NCBI GenBank assembly: GCA_023511995.1
Contig: JAIMAL010000010.1
Span: 26,006-90,005 of the forward strand
DNA length: 64,000 nt
Source: Burkholderiales bacterium
Lineage (GTDB): Bacteria; Pseudomonadota; Gammaproteobacteria; Burkholderiales; Thiobacteraceae
Direction of reading: 5' to 3'
The position numbers and the translations under genes were made by a program. Below, piece after piece: positions 36,825-46,208 of this stretch (positions within the stretch are counted from its first letter, which is position 1; each line of letters begins with the position of its first letter). Below the pieces are notes generated by a model, which saw nothing but the letters and a program-made list of their open reading frames with translations, ran no database searches and was not told the origin of the DNA.

Positions 36825-38492
36825 TCAGCGTTCCGTCTGGCGGGTGAGCAGGATGACGGGAAAGAGTCCCGCCACAAGCAGCGCCACGGCAGGCAGGGCG
36901 GCGCGCTCCCATTCGCCTTCCGAGGTCATTTCGAAAATCCGCGTGGCCAGGGTATCCCAGCCGAACGGGCGGGTCATGAGGGTGATGGGCATTTCCTTCA
37001 TCACGTCCACGAAAACGAGGATCATGGCCGTCACCACGCCCCCTTTGAGCAGCGGCAGATGCACGCGCTGGATCAGCTGGCGGCTGCACAGCCCCAGGCT
37101 GCGCGCCGCCTCGTCCATGCTGGGGGTGATGCGCTGCAGTGCGGCGGCGAGGGGCTCATGGGCCACGGCAAGGAAGCGCACCAGATAGGCGGAAAGCATC
37201 GCCAGCAGCGTGCCCGCCAGAAGCGGCCCGGCTTCGCGTCCGAAGAGCTCGCCCATGAGGCCAATGTAGAGCCGGTCGAACCAGGCAATGGGGAGGTAGA
37301 TGCCAATGGCCAGCACCGCGCCCGGCACGGCATAGCCCAAGGTGGCGAAACGGACCATGGCGTCGGTGAGGGCGCCGCGCTGTTGCCGGCGGGCGTAGGC
37401 GAGCAACAGGGCCGTGGCGGTGATGAGGGTGGCGGCCATGCCCGCCAGAAGCAGGGAGCGCCCGAGATAGGCCCAATAGCGGAGATCCAGGTCCTGGGCC
37501 GCCACCCCCAGCGCCCACCACAGGAGTTGGCCCACGGGGACGATGAAGGCTACGGTGAGCACCGCGCCGCAGAAGAGGGGCGCGGCCAGGCGGCCAAAAC
37601 CCGTGAGCACCAGGCGTTCCCGCCCGGCGCTGCGGCCGGTGGGCGTGTAACGCATCCCCGCGCGCAGGCGCTGTTCCAAAAAGAGCACGACGAAGACGAA
37701 GAGGATCAGAAGCGAGGCCAGTTGTGCCGCCGCGGGCAGGGAGAAGAGGCTGTACCACGCCTTGTAGATGCCGGTGGTGAAGGTGTCGTAATTGAACACT
37801 GCCACCGTCCCGAAATCGGCGAGGGTTTCCATGGCCACGAGGGCCACGCCCCCCGCGATCCAGGGACGCGCCAGGGGCAGGGCGATGCGCAGGAAACCCT
37901 GGCGGCGGGAAAGACCGAGGCTTTGTCCCACTTCGAGGGCGCGTTTGCCCTGGCTCAGAAAGGCATGGCGGGCGAGCAGATAGACGTAGGGGTAGAGGGC
38001 CAGCGTGAGCGCGAGGGCGGCCCCGCCTCCGGACCGGATGGGGGGCAGACGGACCTGTGGCCCGAACCATTGGCGCAGCAGGGTGGCGATCGGCCCGGTG
38101 AAATCCAGCAACCCCACCAGGACGAAGCCCGTGACATAGGCGGGCAGGGCCAGGGGCAGCATGAGGCTCCAGGAAAAAAAGCGGCGGCCCGGGAAGTCAC
38201 AGACGGCGGTAAGCCAGGCCAGGCCCGTTCCCAGGATCCCTGCCGCCACACTCACGCCCAGGGTCAGAAGGAGGGTGTGGCGGATGAGCTCCGGCAGCAC
38301 GTTGTCCGCCAGGTGCCGCCAGGTTTCCCGATCCGGATGTAGCAGGGAGGAGGCCACCACGAGGAGGGGAATGGCCACCAGCACACACAGGGTGAAGGTG
38401 AACAGGCGCCAGGCAGACAGACGGCCCCTTTTGCGAAAAAAGGCAAAAGCGCCAGATGGCGCTTTGCGCTCGGGCAGCGCGTGAGCGGACAT
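36825..38492 (-). CDS. fbpB: Fe(III) ABC transporter permease (fused double permease)
   Basis: 555 residues with about twelve transmembrane helices, forming two copies of the binding-protein-dependent permease domain. The conserved EAA loops read EVGQSLGLSRRQGF and EAARSLGLCSRQLI. This duplicated layout is typical of FbpB/AfuB iron permeases. It starts 8 nt after fbpA ends and ends just before fbpC. Confidence 0.93.
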   Translation of the reverse strand: MSAHALPERKAPSGAFAFFRKRGRLSAWRLFTFTLCVLVAIPLLVVASSLLHPDRETWRHLADNVLPELIRHTLLLTLGVSVAAGILGTGLAWLTAVCDFPGRRFFSWSLMLPLALPAYVTGFVLVGLLDFTGPIATLLRQWFGPQVRLPPIRSGGGAALALTLALYPYVYLLARHAFLSQGKRALEVGQSLGLSRRQGFLRIALPLARPWIAGGVALVAMETLADFGTVAVFNYDTFTTGIYKAWYSLFSLPAAAQLASLLILFVFVVLFLEQRLRAGMRYTPTGRSAGRERLVLTGFGRLAAPLFCGAVLTVAFIVPVGQLLWWALGVAAQDLDLRYWAYLGRSLLLAGMAATLITATALLLAYARRQQRGALTDAMVRFATLGYAVPGAVLAIGIYLPIAWFDRLYIGLMGELFGREAGPLLAGTLLAMLSAYLVRFLAVAHEPLAAALQRITPSMDEAARSLGLCSRQLIQRVHLPLLKGGVVTAMILVFVDVMKEMPITLMTRPFGWDTLATRIFEMTSEGEWERAALPAVALLVAGLFPVILLTRQTER

Positions 38493-38500
38493 GAAGGGCG

Positions 38501-39499
38501 TTATTTGTAGCCTGCGCGGTCCATCAATTTTACGGCTGCGGCCTGCAGTTCACCAGCCTTGGCCACGTTGATGGGATTCCGCTTGAATTCGCCCCAGGCC
38601 GCCACCGCCGGCGCCGGTTTCACCTGCGGGTTCACCGGATATTCCAGGTTCACGTCGGCGAAAAGGTTCTGCGCATCCGGCGAGGACAGCCATTCCAAAA
38701 GGCGGATGGCACCGGCGCGGTTTTTGGCGTAACGGGTGACCCCGGCGCCGGAGATGTTCACATGCACGCCCGAGCCCTGCTGGTTGGGCCAGAAGAGGGC
38801 CAGGGGCAGGTTGGGTTTTTTCTCCATCAGGCGACCGTAGTAGTAGGTGTTGCCGATGCCCACGTCACATTGACCCGCAGCCACCGCCTCCATCATCTTC
38901 GTGTCGTCGGCGAAGGGATCGGTGGCGAGATTGGCCACCCAGCCGCGGACGATGCGCTCGGTCTTCGCTTCGCCGTGTTCGGCGATCAGCATCGCCACCA
39001 GGGACTGGTTGTACACCTTCTTCGAGGTGCGCAGGCAAAGCCGGCCCTTCCACTTGGGATCCGCCAGGTCCTCATAGGTGGACAGATCGCTGGCCCGCAC
39101 CCGGTCGGTGTTGTAGACGATGGTGCGCGCCCGCACGGAAAGACCAAACCAGCGGTTTCCGGGATCGCGCAGGCTCGCCGGGACATTGCTCTGCAGGATG
39201 GGGGAGTTGACGGGGGCGAGCAGGCCTTCCTCGGCGGCCTGCCAGAGATTGCCCGCATCCACCGTCAGCAACAGGTCGGCGGGAGTGTTCGGCCCCTCCG
39301 CCTTGAGGCGTTGCATGAGGGGCCCCTCCTTGTCGGTAATGAACCTGATGGTGACCCCGGTGGCGCGGGTGTAGGCATCGAACACGGGCTTGATGAGCTG
39401 CTCGTTGCGGGCGGAATAGACCACCACCTCCTCGCCGTGGGCAAGGGGTGAGACGGCCGCAGCCAGAAGGATGAGGGACGATAACAGTCTGGAAAACAT
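38501..39499 (-). CDS. fbpA: Periplasmic Fe(III)-binding protein
   Basis: 332 residues with a Sec signal peptide ending near AHG. The mature N-terminus [12 protein letters not shown] and the tyrosine-rich iron site (GNTYYYGRL) match the FbpA/FutA family. It scavenges ferric iron in the periplasm for FbpBC. GGAGG precedes the ATG, and a Fur-box-like palindrome lies 38 nt upstream. Confidence 0.95.
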   Translation of the reverse strand: MFSRLLSSLILLAAAVSPLAHGEEVVVYSARNEQLIKPVFDAYTRATGVTIRFITDKEGPLMQRLKAEGPNTPADLLLTVDAGNLWQAAEEGLLAPVNSPILQSNVPASLRDPGNRWFGLSVRARTIVYNTDRVRASDLSTYEDLADPKWKGRLCLRTSKKVYNQSLVAMLIAEHGEAKTERIVRGWVANLATDPFADDTKMMEAVAAGQCDVGIGNTYYYGRLMEKKPNLPLALFWPNQQGSGVHVNISGAGVTRYAKNRAGAIRLLEWLSSPDAQNLFADVNLEYPVNPQVKPAPAVAAWGEFKRNPINVAKAGELQAAAVKLMDRAGYK

Positions 39500-39536
39500 G
39501 GGAACCTCCGGTAATGGTAACGGTGGGCATGCTAAC

Positions 39537-39557
39537 GCAAACGAGAACGATTTGCAA
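39537..39557 (-). promoter_or_regulatory. Fur-box-like operator upstream of fbpABC
   Basis: The site reads GCAAA, CGAGAACGA, TTTGC, with perfect outer arms, and resembles the AATGAGAATCATTTGC form of Fur boxes. It lies 38-58 nt before the start codon of fbpA, as expected for iron-dependent repression. Confidence 0.75.
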
Positions 39558-39686
39558 CCAGTTTCTGACCGTTCCGCCAAAGGGGTGTCGCCATGGGGGG
39601 CCTAGGGCCTTTCCGTCGCCGTGGGTGCGGCGCGGGAAGGGGCGAGTTTTTGCGGCGGGGTTTCCGTCTGGGCAGTGCGGGGGCAT

Positions 39687-39739
39687 GGGGCAAGGCGCCT
39701 TACCCTGGGCGCCGGGGCGAAGCCCCGGGGTGTTGCCCC
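39687..39739. other. Nested GC hairpins between two minus-strand genes
   Basis: Outer arms GGGGCAA/TTGCCCC enclose an inner perfect hairpin CCGGGGC-GAA-GCCCCGG. The region lies in the 268-nt gap between the secreted-protein gene end (39,768) and the fbpA start. On the minus strand it falls just after the upstream gene stop and may act as its terminator. No U-run. Confidence 0.5.
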
Positions 39740-39767
39740 TTTGGGCTTTCGAGGGGAAACCCGCCTT

Positions 39768-40451
39768 TCAGCCGTGGGGCATCCCCTGGGGGCCGCGGAA
39801 GCGGATGAGGGTTTGCAGCCGGCCCTCGAACCAGGTATCGAACCTGACTTGGCGGCGGCTCACATTGACGCGGAAGCCTTCCTGCTCTGGCGGGGTGATG
39901 TCGAGGAAGCGCAGCCGCGGGGTGGCAAGGCGCACCTCCATGCTCACGTGCATGGGATAGTAGCCATCGAGGAAACGGCGCATGAAAGGCCCGCTGTTCA
40001 CGTGGTAGGTGCCGTCTGCATTGCGCAGCAGCACCAGGCTTTGCAGCCGCAGGCAGATACGGGCGCCGGGGCCGATGTCCCTGAGCTGCACGCTGGCGCC
40101 TTCCACCCAGGCCCTGCCGATGCCTTCCTGGCTGACGATTTCCAGATCCCGCACCCTCTCCTCGCGGAAGACGATCTGGGTGGCCGGCACCCGGTCCAGG
40201 TGGTCATGGCACTGCTTCAGCTGCGCCCAGCCTGTGGCCAGAGCGGTGTCATCCAAGGTGATGATGTTCTGGTGATGATGTACCGGCTTGGCGGGGGGCT
40301 GCCGCAGGAACACCAGCTCCCCTTCGTTGACGGCGGCGATGCGGCTGCTGCTGTCATCGTTGAACCAGTCCTCCAGTTCTTGCTGGCTCATGCCCTGGGC
40401 AAGGCTTGCCGGCAACCATAGGGCGAAAAGCCATGGGACAAGGCGGGTCAT
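39768..40451 (-). CDS. Secreted hypothetical protein
   Basis: 227 residues from the ATG at 40,451 with GGAGG upstream; a signal peptide ends near SLAQG (about residue 20). The mature protein is beta-rich with a histidine stretch (KPVHHHQN, about 55-62) and contains only two cysteines (CHDHL and CLRL). No known domain is recognised. It lies 67 nt after the NlpC/P60 gene on the same strand. Confidence 0.75.
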   Translation of the reverse strand: MTRLVPWLFALWLPASLAQGMSQQELEDWFNDDSSSRIAAVNEGELVFLRQPPAKPVHHHQNIITLDDTALATGWAQLKQCHDHLDRVPATQIVFREERVRDLEIVSQEGIGRAWVEGASVQLRDIGPGARICLRLQSLVLLRNADGTYHVNSGPFMRRFLDGYYPMHVSMEVRLATPRLRFLDITPPEQEGFRVNVSRRQVRFDTWFEGRLQTLIRFRGPQGMPHG

Positions 40452-40518
40452 GGGCACCTCCGGGGGGGTCGGCGATGGTGCAATTTCGCCCCAGTGCGCC
40501 CCGTCTGTCAAAGGGGGA

Positions 40519-41019
40519 TCAGGGGGCGGCGGCAGGAAGCCGCCGCGCGCCATCGAACCGGCGGGCCCAGTAGGCTTCGCGCAGGCTGGAGATCATCACC
40601 TCGCCCGTTTTGCTGCTGGAGGCGTGGATGAATTGCTGGTTGCCGAGATAAATCCCCACGTGGGAGAAGGCCCGGCGCAGGGTGTTGAAGAAGACGAGGT
40701 CGCCGGGCTTGAGCTCCTTAAGCCCGATTTCCCTCCCCAGGCGGGCGATGGCTTCGGCGCTGCGGGGCAGATCGATGCCCGCCACTTCGCGGAAGACGTG
40801 GCCGACGAAGCCGCTGCAGTCGAAGCCCCGTTCCGTATCCCGCCCACCATAGTGGTAGGGCGTGCCGGTGAGGCTTAGGGCGTAGAGGGTGACATCGGCG
40901 GCCGGCGAGCCCGGCACACTCGCCTCTTCCGCCCCCGGCGGGGCGAAGGTGAGCTCCTCTCCGCGGCAGGGGAGGGCGAGGGCGAGCGCCAGCACGACGG
41001 CATAAATCTTCGCAGCCAT
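40519..41019 (-). CDS. NlpC/P60-family peptidoglycan endopeptidase
   Basis: 166 residues with a signal peptide (1-20). The catalytic triad is C68 (FDCSGFV), H120 (SHVGIYLG) and H132 (FIHASSS). It is a gamma-D-glutamyl-diamino acid endopeptidase of the C40 family, acting on the cell wall in the periplasm. Confidence 0.92.
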   Translation of the reverse strand: MAAKIYAVVLALALALPCRGEELTFAPPGAEEASVPGSPAADVTLYALSLTGTPYHYGGRDTERGFDCSGFVGHVFREVAGIDLPRSAEAIARLGREIGLKELKPGDLVFFNTLRRAFSHVGIYLGNQQFIHASSSKTGEVMISSLREAYWARRFDGARRLPAAAP

Positions 41020-41121
41020 GGCGGCAATGATAAACGCAAAACCGGGCGGGAAGTCAAAGGGCCGGGCGGGCGGGAGGCATTTCCGCTATGATTGGACCGA
41101 CGCCAAAGAAGGAGCCCTTTT

Positions 41122-41775
41122 ATGTCCGCCACCCCTGAACAAATCCGCGACGAGGCGGCTGCGACCGCCGCCGCGAGTCCCGATCTGCGCGCCGCCGTGC
41201 GCGATCTCACCCTGCGCGCCCTCACTTCCCGCTCCCTGGATCTGCCCCAGGTGAGGCAGGTCCTGGCGGCCGTCACCGAGGGCCTCGCCCTCGGCTTGGC
41301 GCAGCGGGGCGGCGAGGTGAAGGCCGCCGCCAGGGATGCGCTCGCCGGTCTGGATGAGGCCGTGCAAAAATCCGCCGAAGCCACCAAGCTCGCCGTCGAG
41401 CAGCTCATCGCCGAAGGCCAGGCCCTTACCCAGGAGGATTTCCGCCCGGTGCTGGAAGACCTCAGGCGACTGGAACAGACCTTCCTCGATGCGGTGCGGA
41501 CAGCGAGCAGCCGGGCGAGCGACCGGGTAAGACAGGCCCTCGCCGATTTCGCGGTCCATGCCCAGCGCACCGGCACCGATACCGGCCGGGTGGTGGCGCA
41601 CACCGTGGAGGCGCTGGGCAACCGCCTCACCCCCGCGGTGAAAAGCGGGGCGGCGCAGGGGGCGGCGGCCGCGGGTGAGCTGGCGCGGCGGCTTGCGCTG
41701 GTGGCAAGCGGTGTGCTCGCGGGCATGGCCGAGGCCCTCAGGCAAAAGGCGGCAGGAAACAGGAAAGGCGACTGA
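41122..41775 (+). CDS. Hypothetical alanine-rich helical protein upstream of ubiB
   Basis: 217 residues from the ATG at 41,122 with AAGGAG upstream. No signal peptide; almost wholly helical, alanine-rich, resembling phasin-like or apolipoprotein-like coiled bundles. I do not name a family. Its stop overlaps the ubiB start (TGATG), so the two are coupled. Confidence 0.8.
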   Translation: MSATPEQIRDEAAATAAASPDLRAAVRDLTLRALTSRSLDLPQVRQVLAAVTEGLALGLAQRGGEVKAAARDALAGLDEAVQKSAEATKLAVEQLIAEGQALTQEDFRPVLEDLRRLEQTFLDAVRTASSRASDRVRQALADFAVHAQRTGTDTGRVVAHTVEALGNRLTPAVKSGAAQGAAAAGELARRLALVASGVLAGMAEALRQKAAGNRKGD

Positions 41776-43454
41776 TGCTGTGGGAGACGATCAGTGTGGT
41801 GCGGGATTTCCCTCGCCTGCACGAGATCAGCTCCGTGCTCATCCGCCATGGCCTGGGTGATCTGGTGCGGCGCCTGGGGCTGGTGGGCGTCCTGGAGCGC
41901 GCCGGACGGGTCCTCCACTGGAAGGAGGAATCCGAACTCATGCATCTGGCTCCACCCCAGCGTTTCCGACGCATGCTGGAGGAGCTGGGCCCCACCTATG
42001 TGAAACTGGGCCAGGTGCTCGCCACGCGCGTCGATCTTCTGCCGCCCGCCTGGATCGCCGAGCTGGAACGCCTGCAGGACCAGGTGCCACCGGTGCCCTT
42101 CGAGGCCATCCTTCCGGAGATGACGGCGGCACTGGGGCGCCCAATTGAGGAAGTCTTTCCCCACCTCGATCCCAAGCCGCGCGCCGCGGCCTCCATTGCC
42201 CAGGTGCACGAGGCGGTGCTCAAGGATGGCACGCCGGTGGTGGTCAAAGTGCGCCGGCCGGGCATCGTGCCCAAGGTGGAAGCCGATCTACGCATCATGG
42301 GTCATCTTGCCGCGCTGCTCGAAGCGGAGATTCCGGAGTCCCGCCGCTATCAGCCACGCCGCGTGGTGCAGCAGTTTGCCAAGTCGCTGCGGCGGGAGCT
42401 GGACCTCGCCGCCGAGGCGCGGGCGGTGGAGCGCTTCGCCGAGCTCTTCGCAGACGATCCGACGGTGGTCATCCCCCGCGTGTATTGGGATTACACCTCC
42501 ACCGTGATGAATGTGCAGGACCGCATCGACGGCATCCCGGGCAACCGGCTGGACCTGGTCGATGCCGCGGGGCTTGACCGGCGCCTGCTTGCCGTGCGGG
42601 GGGCCAATGTGGTGCTGAAGATGGTCCTCATCCACGGCTATTTCCACGCCGATCCCCATCCGGGCAACGTGTTCTATCTGCCGGACCATCGCCTGGGGTT
42701 GATCGATTTCGGCATGACGGGGCTTTTGACCCTGGAGCGTCGCAACCAGATCATGGATTTGCTGGCGGCCCTGCTGCGCAAGGACGAGCAGGCGCTTCTG
42801 GAGGTGATCCTGGAATGGACCGGCGATGGGCCGGTGGACGAGGCGAGGCTTGCCGCCGATCTCATCGAGTTCGTCTTCAACTATTCCAGCGTGCAGTTGC
42901 GGGACATCAGCATGGGCCGGCTGCTGTCGGAGCTCACGGTGATCATGCGCGAGCATCAACTGGTTTTGCCCCCCGATCTCACGCTGCTTTTCAAGGCACT
43001 CATCACCCTGGAGGGTCTGGGTCGCCAGCTCGACGGGAGCTTCGACATGGGGGAGCATGTGGAACCCTTCATCCATCAGGTCCTGCCCCTGCGTTATTCG
43101 CCCCAGGCCATCGCCCGGCGCGCCGAGCGAAGCGTGCGGGAGATGGTCAACGTGCTCATGGGCCTGCCCCGTGATCTGTCGCGCTTCTTCAAGGAACTGC
43201 GCAAGGGCAGGGCACACATCGATCTGGATCTCAAACGCCTGGAGCGCTTCGGTCACCAGCTCGACCGCGCCACCAGCCGGCTGACGCTGGGCATCCTCAC
43301 CGCCAGCCTCATCATCGGCTCCTCCATCGTCATGACCATCGAGGGGGGCCCCAAGATTTTCGGCATGCCCATTTTGGGTTTTTTCGGCTTCCTGCTCGCC
43401 GTCATGAACAGCATCTGGCTCGTTTTCTCCATCTGGCGGTCGGGGCGTGACTGA
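41775..43454 (+). CDS. ubiB: UbiB/ABC1/AarF family atypical kinase
   Basis: 559 residues. The KxGQ signature is in YVKLGQVLATR, the alanine-rich loop in AAASIAQVHEA, and the metal-binding segment in HADPHPGNVFY...LIDFGMTG. Two hydrophobic helices end the protein (ILTASLIIGSSIVM, FFGFLLAVM). UbiB proteins act as ATPases assisting ubiquinone synthesis. Aligned to the general ABC1 family rather than proven UbiB; no other ubi genes are adjacent. Confidence 0.9.
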   Translation: MLWETISVVRDFPRLHEISSVLIRHGLGDLVRRLGLVGVLERAGRVLHWKEESELMHLAPPQRFRRMLEELGPTYVKLGQVLATRVDLLPPAWIAELERLQDQVPPVPFEAILPEMTAALGRPIEEVFPHLDPKPRAAASIAQVHEAVLKDGTPVVVKVRRPGIVPKVEADLRIMGHLAALLEAEIPESRRYQPRRVVQQFAKSLRRELDLAAEARAVERFAELFADDPTVVIPRVYWDYTSTVMNVQDRIDGIPGNRLDLVDAAGLDRRLLAVRGANVVLKMVLIHGYFHADPHPGNVFYLPDHRLGLIDFGMTGLLTLERRNQIMDLLAALLRKDEQALLEVILEWTGDGPVDEARLAADLIEFVFNYSSVQLRDISMGRLLSELTVIMREHQLVLPPDLTLLFKALITLEGLGRQLDGSFDMGEHVEPFIHQVLPLRYSPQAIARRAERSVREMVNVLMGLPRDLSRFFKELRKGRAHIDLDLKRLERFGHQLDRATSRLTLGILTASLIIGSSIVMTIEGGPKIFGMPILGFFGFLLAVMNSIWLVFSIWRSGRD

Positions 43455-43493
43455 AGGCGTCTGCGGTTTCTTGCGGGGAAGGAAAGCATTTCC

Positions 43494-44600
43494 ATGGCGC
43501 CCCTGTTTCTGCCCCACCCGCGGCTTGATGAGCTGATCCGGCTGCTCCTCGCGCAGGGATTTGCCGTCATCGGTCCCCGCGTGCGGGAGGGCATGATCGC
43601 CTATGGCGAGATCGCGGCCGCTGCCGAGCTGCCCTGGGGCTGGCACGATGCCCAGGGACCGGGCTTCTACCGGCTCACCCGCTCCGATGCTCCGCGCTGC
43701 TTTGCCTGGGCGAACGGTCCCCAGGCCATCAAACCCTTTCTCTTCGCGCCGCAGGAGACGCTCTGGCGGGCGGAGAAAAAGGATGGCTGTCTCGTCTTCA
43801 CGCCGGTGACGCCCGCACCGCGGCCCCTCGCCTTTCTCGGCGTGCGCGCCTGTGATCTGGCGGCTGCCACCATCCAGGACCGGGTGTTTCTCGGTCAGGC
43901 GGTGGTCGATCCTTACTACGCCGCCCGCAGCGAGGAGCTGTTCGTCATCAGCGTCAACTGCACCCATCCGGCGGCGACCTGTTTCTGCGCGTCCACGGGC
44001 GATGGACCGCAGGCCACTGCCGGCTTCGATATTTCCCTCACCGAACTTGACGACGGTTTCCTCGCCGAGGTGGGCACGCAAGCGGGCCGCGATCTTCTCG
44101 CGGCGCTGCACCTTGCGCCGGCCACGGCTGCCCAGCAGGCCGAAGCAGCGCAGGCACTGGCGCACGCGGCGCAGGTGCAGACGCGGGCGCTGCCCGGGCG
44201 CAATCTGGCGGCCGCACTTTTTTCCCGCCTGGAGCATCCCCGCTGGGATTGGGTGGCGCAACGCTGTCTCGCCTGCGGCAACTGCACCCAGGTTTGTCCC
44301 ACCTGCTTCTGCCATGCGGAGGAGGATCGGCCCGCCCTCGATGGGAGCGGCACGGTGCACGAGCGACGGTGGGATTCCTGTTTCAGCGCCGGCCATGCCT
44401 GGTTGCATGGTTTCCAGGTGCGTCCGGAAATCCGCCATCGCTACCGCCAGTGGCTTTTGCACAAGCTCGCCGGCTGGCACGAGCAATTCGGACGCAGCGG
44501 CTGTGTGGGCTGTGGGCGTTGTATTGCCGCCTGCCCGGTGGGCATCGATCTCACGGAAGAAGTCGCCGCTTTGCTGGCGGAGGCGGACCATGGCGGTTAA
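43494..44600 (+). CDS. hydB: Group 3b-type [NiFe] (sulf)hydrogenase beta subunit, iron-sulfur protein
   Basis: 368 residues. The C-terminal half carries two ferredoxin motifs, CLACGNCTQVCPTCFC and CVGCGRCIAACP, as in the beta subunit of the HydBGDA sulfhydrogenases and of anaerobic sulfite reductase A-like proteins. It relays electrons between the flavin subunit and the NiFe module. Its stop overlaps the next gene by 11 nt. Confidence 0.92.
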   Translation: MAPLFLPHPRLDELIRLLLAQGFAVIGPRVREGMIAYGEIAAAAELPWGWHDAQGPGFYRLTRSDAPRCFAWANGPQAIKPFLFAPQETLWRAEKKDGCLVFTPVTPAPRPLAFLGVRACDLAAATIQDRVFLGQAVVDPYYAARSEELFVISVNCTHPAATCFCASTGDGPQATAGFDISLTELDDGFLAEVGTQAGRDLLAALHLAPATAAQQAEAAQALAHAAQVQTRALPGRNLAAALFSRLEHPRWDWVAQRCLACGNCTQVCPTCFCHAEEDRPALDGSGTVHERRWDSCFSAGHAWLHGFQVRPEIRHRYRQWLLHKLAGWHEQFGRSGCVGCGRCIAACPVGIDLTEEVAALLAEADHGG

Positions 44601-45426
44601 TCCCTATCTGCCGCAACCGGCGCGCATCCTGGAACGGCGCCAGGAATCGGCGACCATCTTCACCCTGCGCCTGCGTTTCGAGGATCCCGTGCTGCGGGAA
44701 ACCTACCGCTTCCAGCCCGGCCAGTTCAACATGGTTTACCTGCACGGGGTGGGGGAGGTGCCCATTTCCATCGTTTCCGATCCGGAGTGGGAGGGGGTGT
44801 TCGACCACACCATCCGCCGGGTGGGGCGCGTGACGGAAGGCCTTGCCGCGCTTAAGGAGGGCGATTGCGTGGGCATCCGCGGCCCCTATGGCAGGGGCTG
44901 GCCCCTCACCGAGGCGGAAGGGCGCGATGTCTTGATCATCACCGGCGGGCTTGGCTGCGCGCCGGTGGTCTCCGTGATCCAGTACGTCATCCGGCGCCGC
45001 CGCCGTTTCGGCAGGCTGACCATCATCCAGGGGGTCAAGCACAGCGAGGACCTCATCTACCGGGATCAGTACGAAGCCTGGGCGCAGATGCCCCACACCG
45101 ACGTGCACGTGGCGGCCAATGTGGCGCAGGGTCACTGGCCCTGGCACGTGGGCCCGGTGACCGAGCTCATCGCCCAGGCGGCGCCGGACCCCGGACGCAC
45201 GGTGGCCATGATGTGCGGGCCGGAGGGCATGATGCTGACCGCATCCAAGCTGCTCCTCGCCAAGGGTATGTCCGCGGAGGCCATCTTTCTTTCCCTGGAA
45301 CGCAACATGCAATGCGGGCTGGGGCACTGCGGGCATTGTCAGATCGGTGGCAAATTCGTCTGCCGCGACGGGCCGGTGTTCAGATTCGCGGAAATCCGCG
45401 GGCTGTTGGGTGTGCGGGGGTTCTGA
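44590..45426 (+). CDS. hydG: Group 3b-type hydrogenase gamma subunit, FAD/NAD(P)-binding
   Basis: 278 residues: an N-terminal FAD-binding barrel (FQPGQFNMVYL), a pyridine-nucleotide-binding domain (LIITGGLGCAPVVSV), and a C-terminal [2Fe-2S] site (MQCGLGHCGHC with a later C). This is the diaphorase part that exchanges electrons with NAD(P)H. The stop overlaps the next start by one base (TGATG). Confidence 0.93.
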   Translation: MAVNPYLPQPARILERRQESATIFTLRLRFEDPVLRETYRFQPGQFNMVYLHGVGEVPISIVSDPEWEGVFDHTIRRVGRVTEGLAALKEGDCVGIRGPYGRGWPLTEAEGRDVLIITGGLGCAPVVSVIQYVIRRRRRFGRLTIIQGVKHSEDLIYRDQYEAWAQMPHTDVHVAANVAQGHWPWHVGPVTELIAQAAPDPGRTVAMMCGPEGMMLTASKLLLAKGMSAEAIFLSLERNMQCGLGHCGHCQIGGKFVCRDGPVFRFAEIRGLLGVRGF

Positions 45427-46208
45427 TGCAGAAGCCCCGGGTGGCGGTGCACAAGTTCGCATCCTGTGACGGCTGTCAGCTTGCCTTCCTCAATGCGGGG
45501 GAGGCGCTGCTCGCCCTTTCCCGGCGCGTCACCTTCGTCCATTTCGCCGAGGCCGGCGTGGTGGATCCGCAAGCCGAAGCCGACATCGCCTTCGTCGAAG
45601 GCAGCATCACCACGGCGGAGGACGTGCAGCGCATTCAGGAGGTGCGGGCGAGGAGCCGCTTTCTCGTCAGCATGGGCACATGCGCCACCGCAGGGGGCAT
45701 CCAGGCCCTGCGCAATGGCCGCATGCAGGGCGCGGATTGGCTGAAGCGTATCTACCCCGGCGCCTTGAGCCTCGCCGCGCTCGACACTTCCACCGCCATC
45801 GCGGAACACGTGAAGGTGGACCTGGAACTGCCGGGCTGCCCGGTGACCACCCGCCAGGTGCTGGCGGCCATCGCCGACCTGCTGCTGGGGGTAACACCCC
45901 GGCCCGCAAGTGACCCTGTCTGTTTCGAATGCAAACGCGCCGGACACCCCTGTGTGCTGGTGATACGCGGTGAACCTTGCATGGGGCCCGTCACCCTGGG
46001 TGGCTGTGGCGCCCTGTGTCCCGGTGTGGGGCGCGCCTGTTATGGCTGCTTTGGACCGGCCGGGCAGGTGAACGGGGCCGCCTTGGCCGCGCGGCTGCGC
46101 ACCCTGGGGCTGGATCAAGCAGCGGTGCGCGCCCGCTTTCTGTTCATTGCCGCCGGGGCGCCGGCCCTGCGCCAGGCAGTGGAGAAGGAAGATGACGGAA
46201 CGGCGTGA
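45426..46208 (+). CDS. hydD: Group 3b-type [NiFe] hydrogenase small (delta) subunit
   Basis: 260 residues. The proximal-cluster cysteines are in ASCDGCQ, MGTCAT and ELPGCPV, and distal motifs CFECKRAGHPC and CYGCFGP follow. There is no Tat signal, so the enzyme is cytoplasmic, as in group 3. The gene overlaps the large subunit by 17 nt. Confidence 0.94.
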   Translation: MQKPRVAVHKFASCDGCQLAFLNAGEALLALSRRVTFVHFAEAGVVDPQAEADIAFVEGSITTAEDVQRIQEVRARSRFLVSMGTCATAGGIQALRNGRMQGADWLKRIYPGALSLAALDTSTAIAEHVKVDLELPGCPVTTRQVLAAIADLLLGVTPRPASDPVCFECKRAGHPCVLVIRGEPCMGPVTLGGCGALCPGVGRACYGCFGPAGQVNGAALAARLRTLGLDQAAVRARFLFIAAGAPALRQAVEKEDDGTA

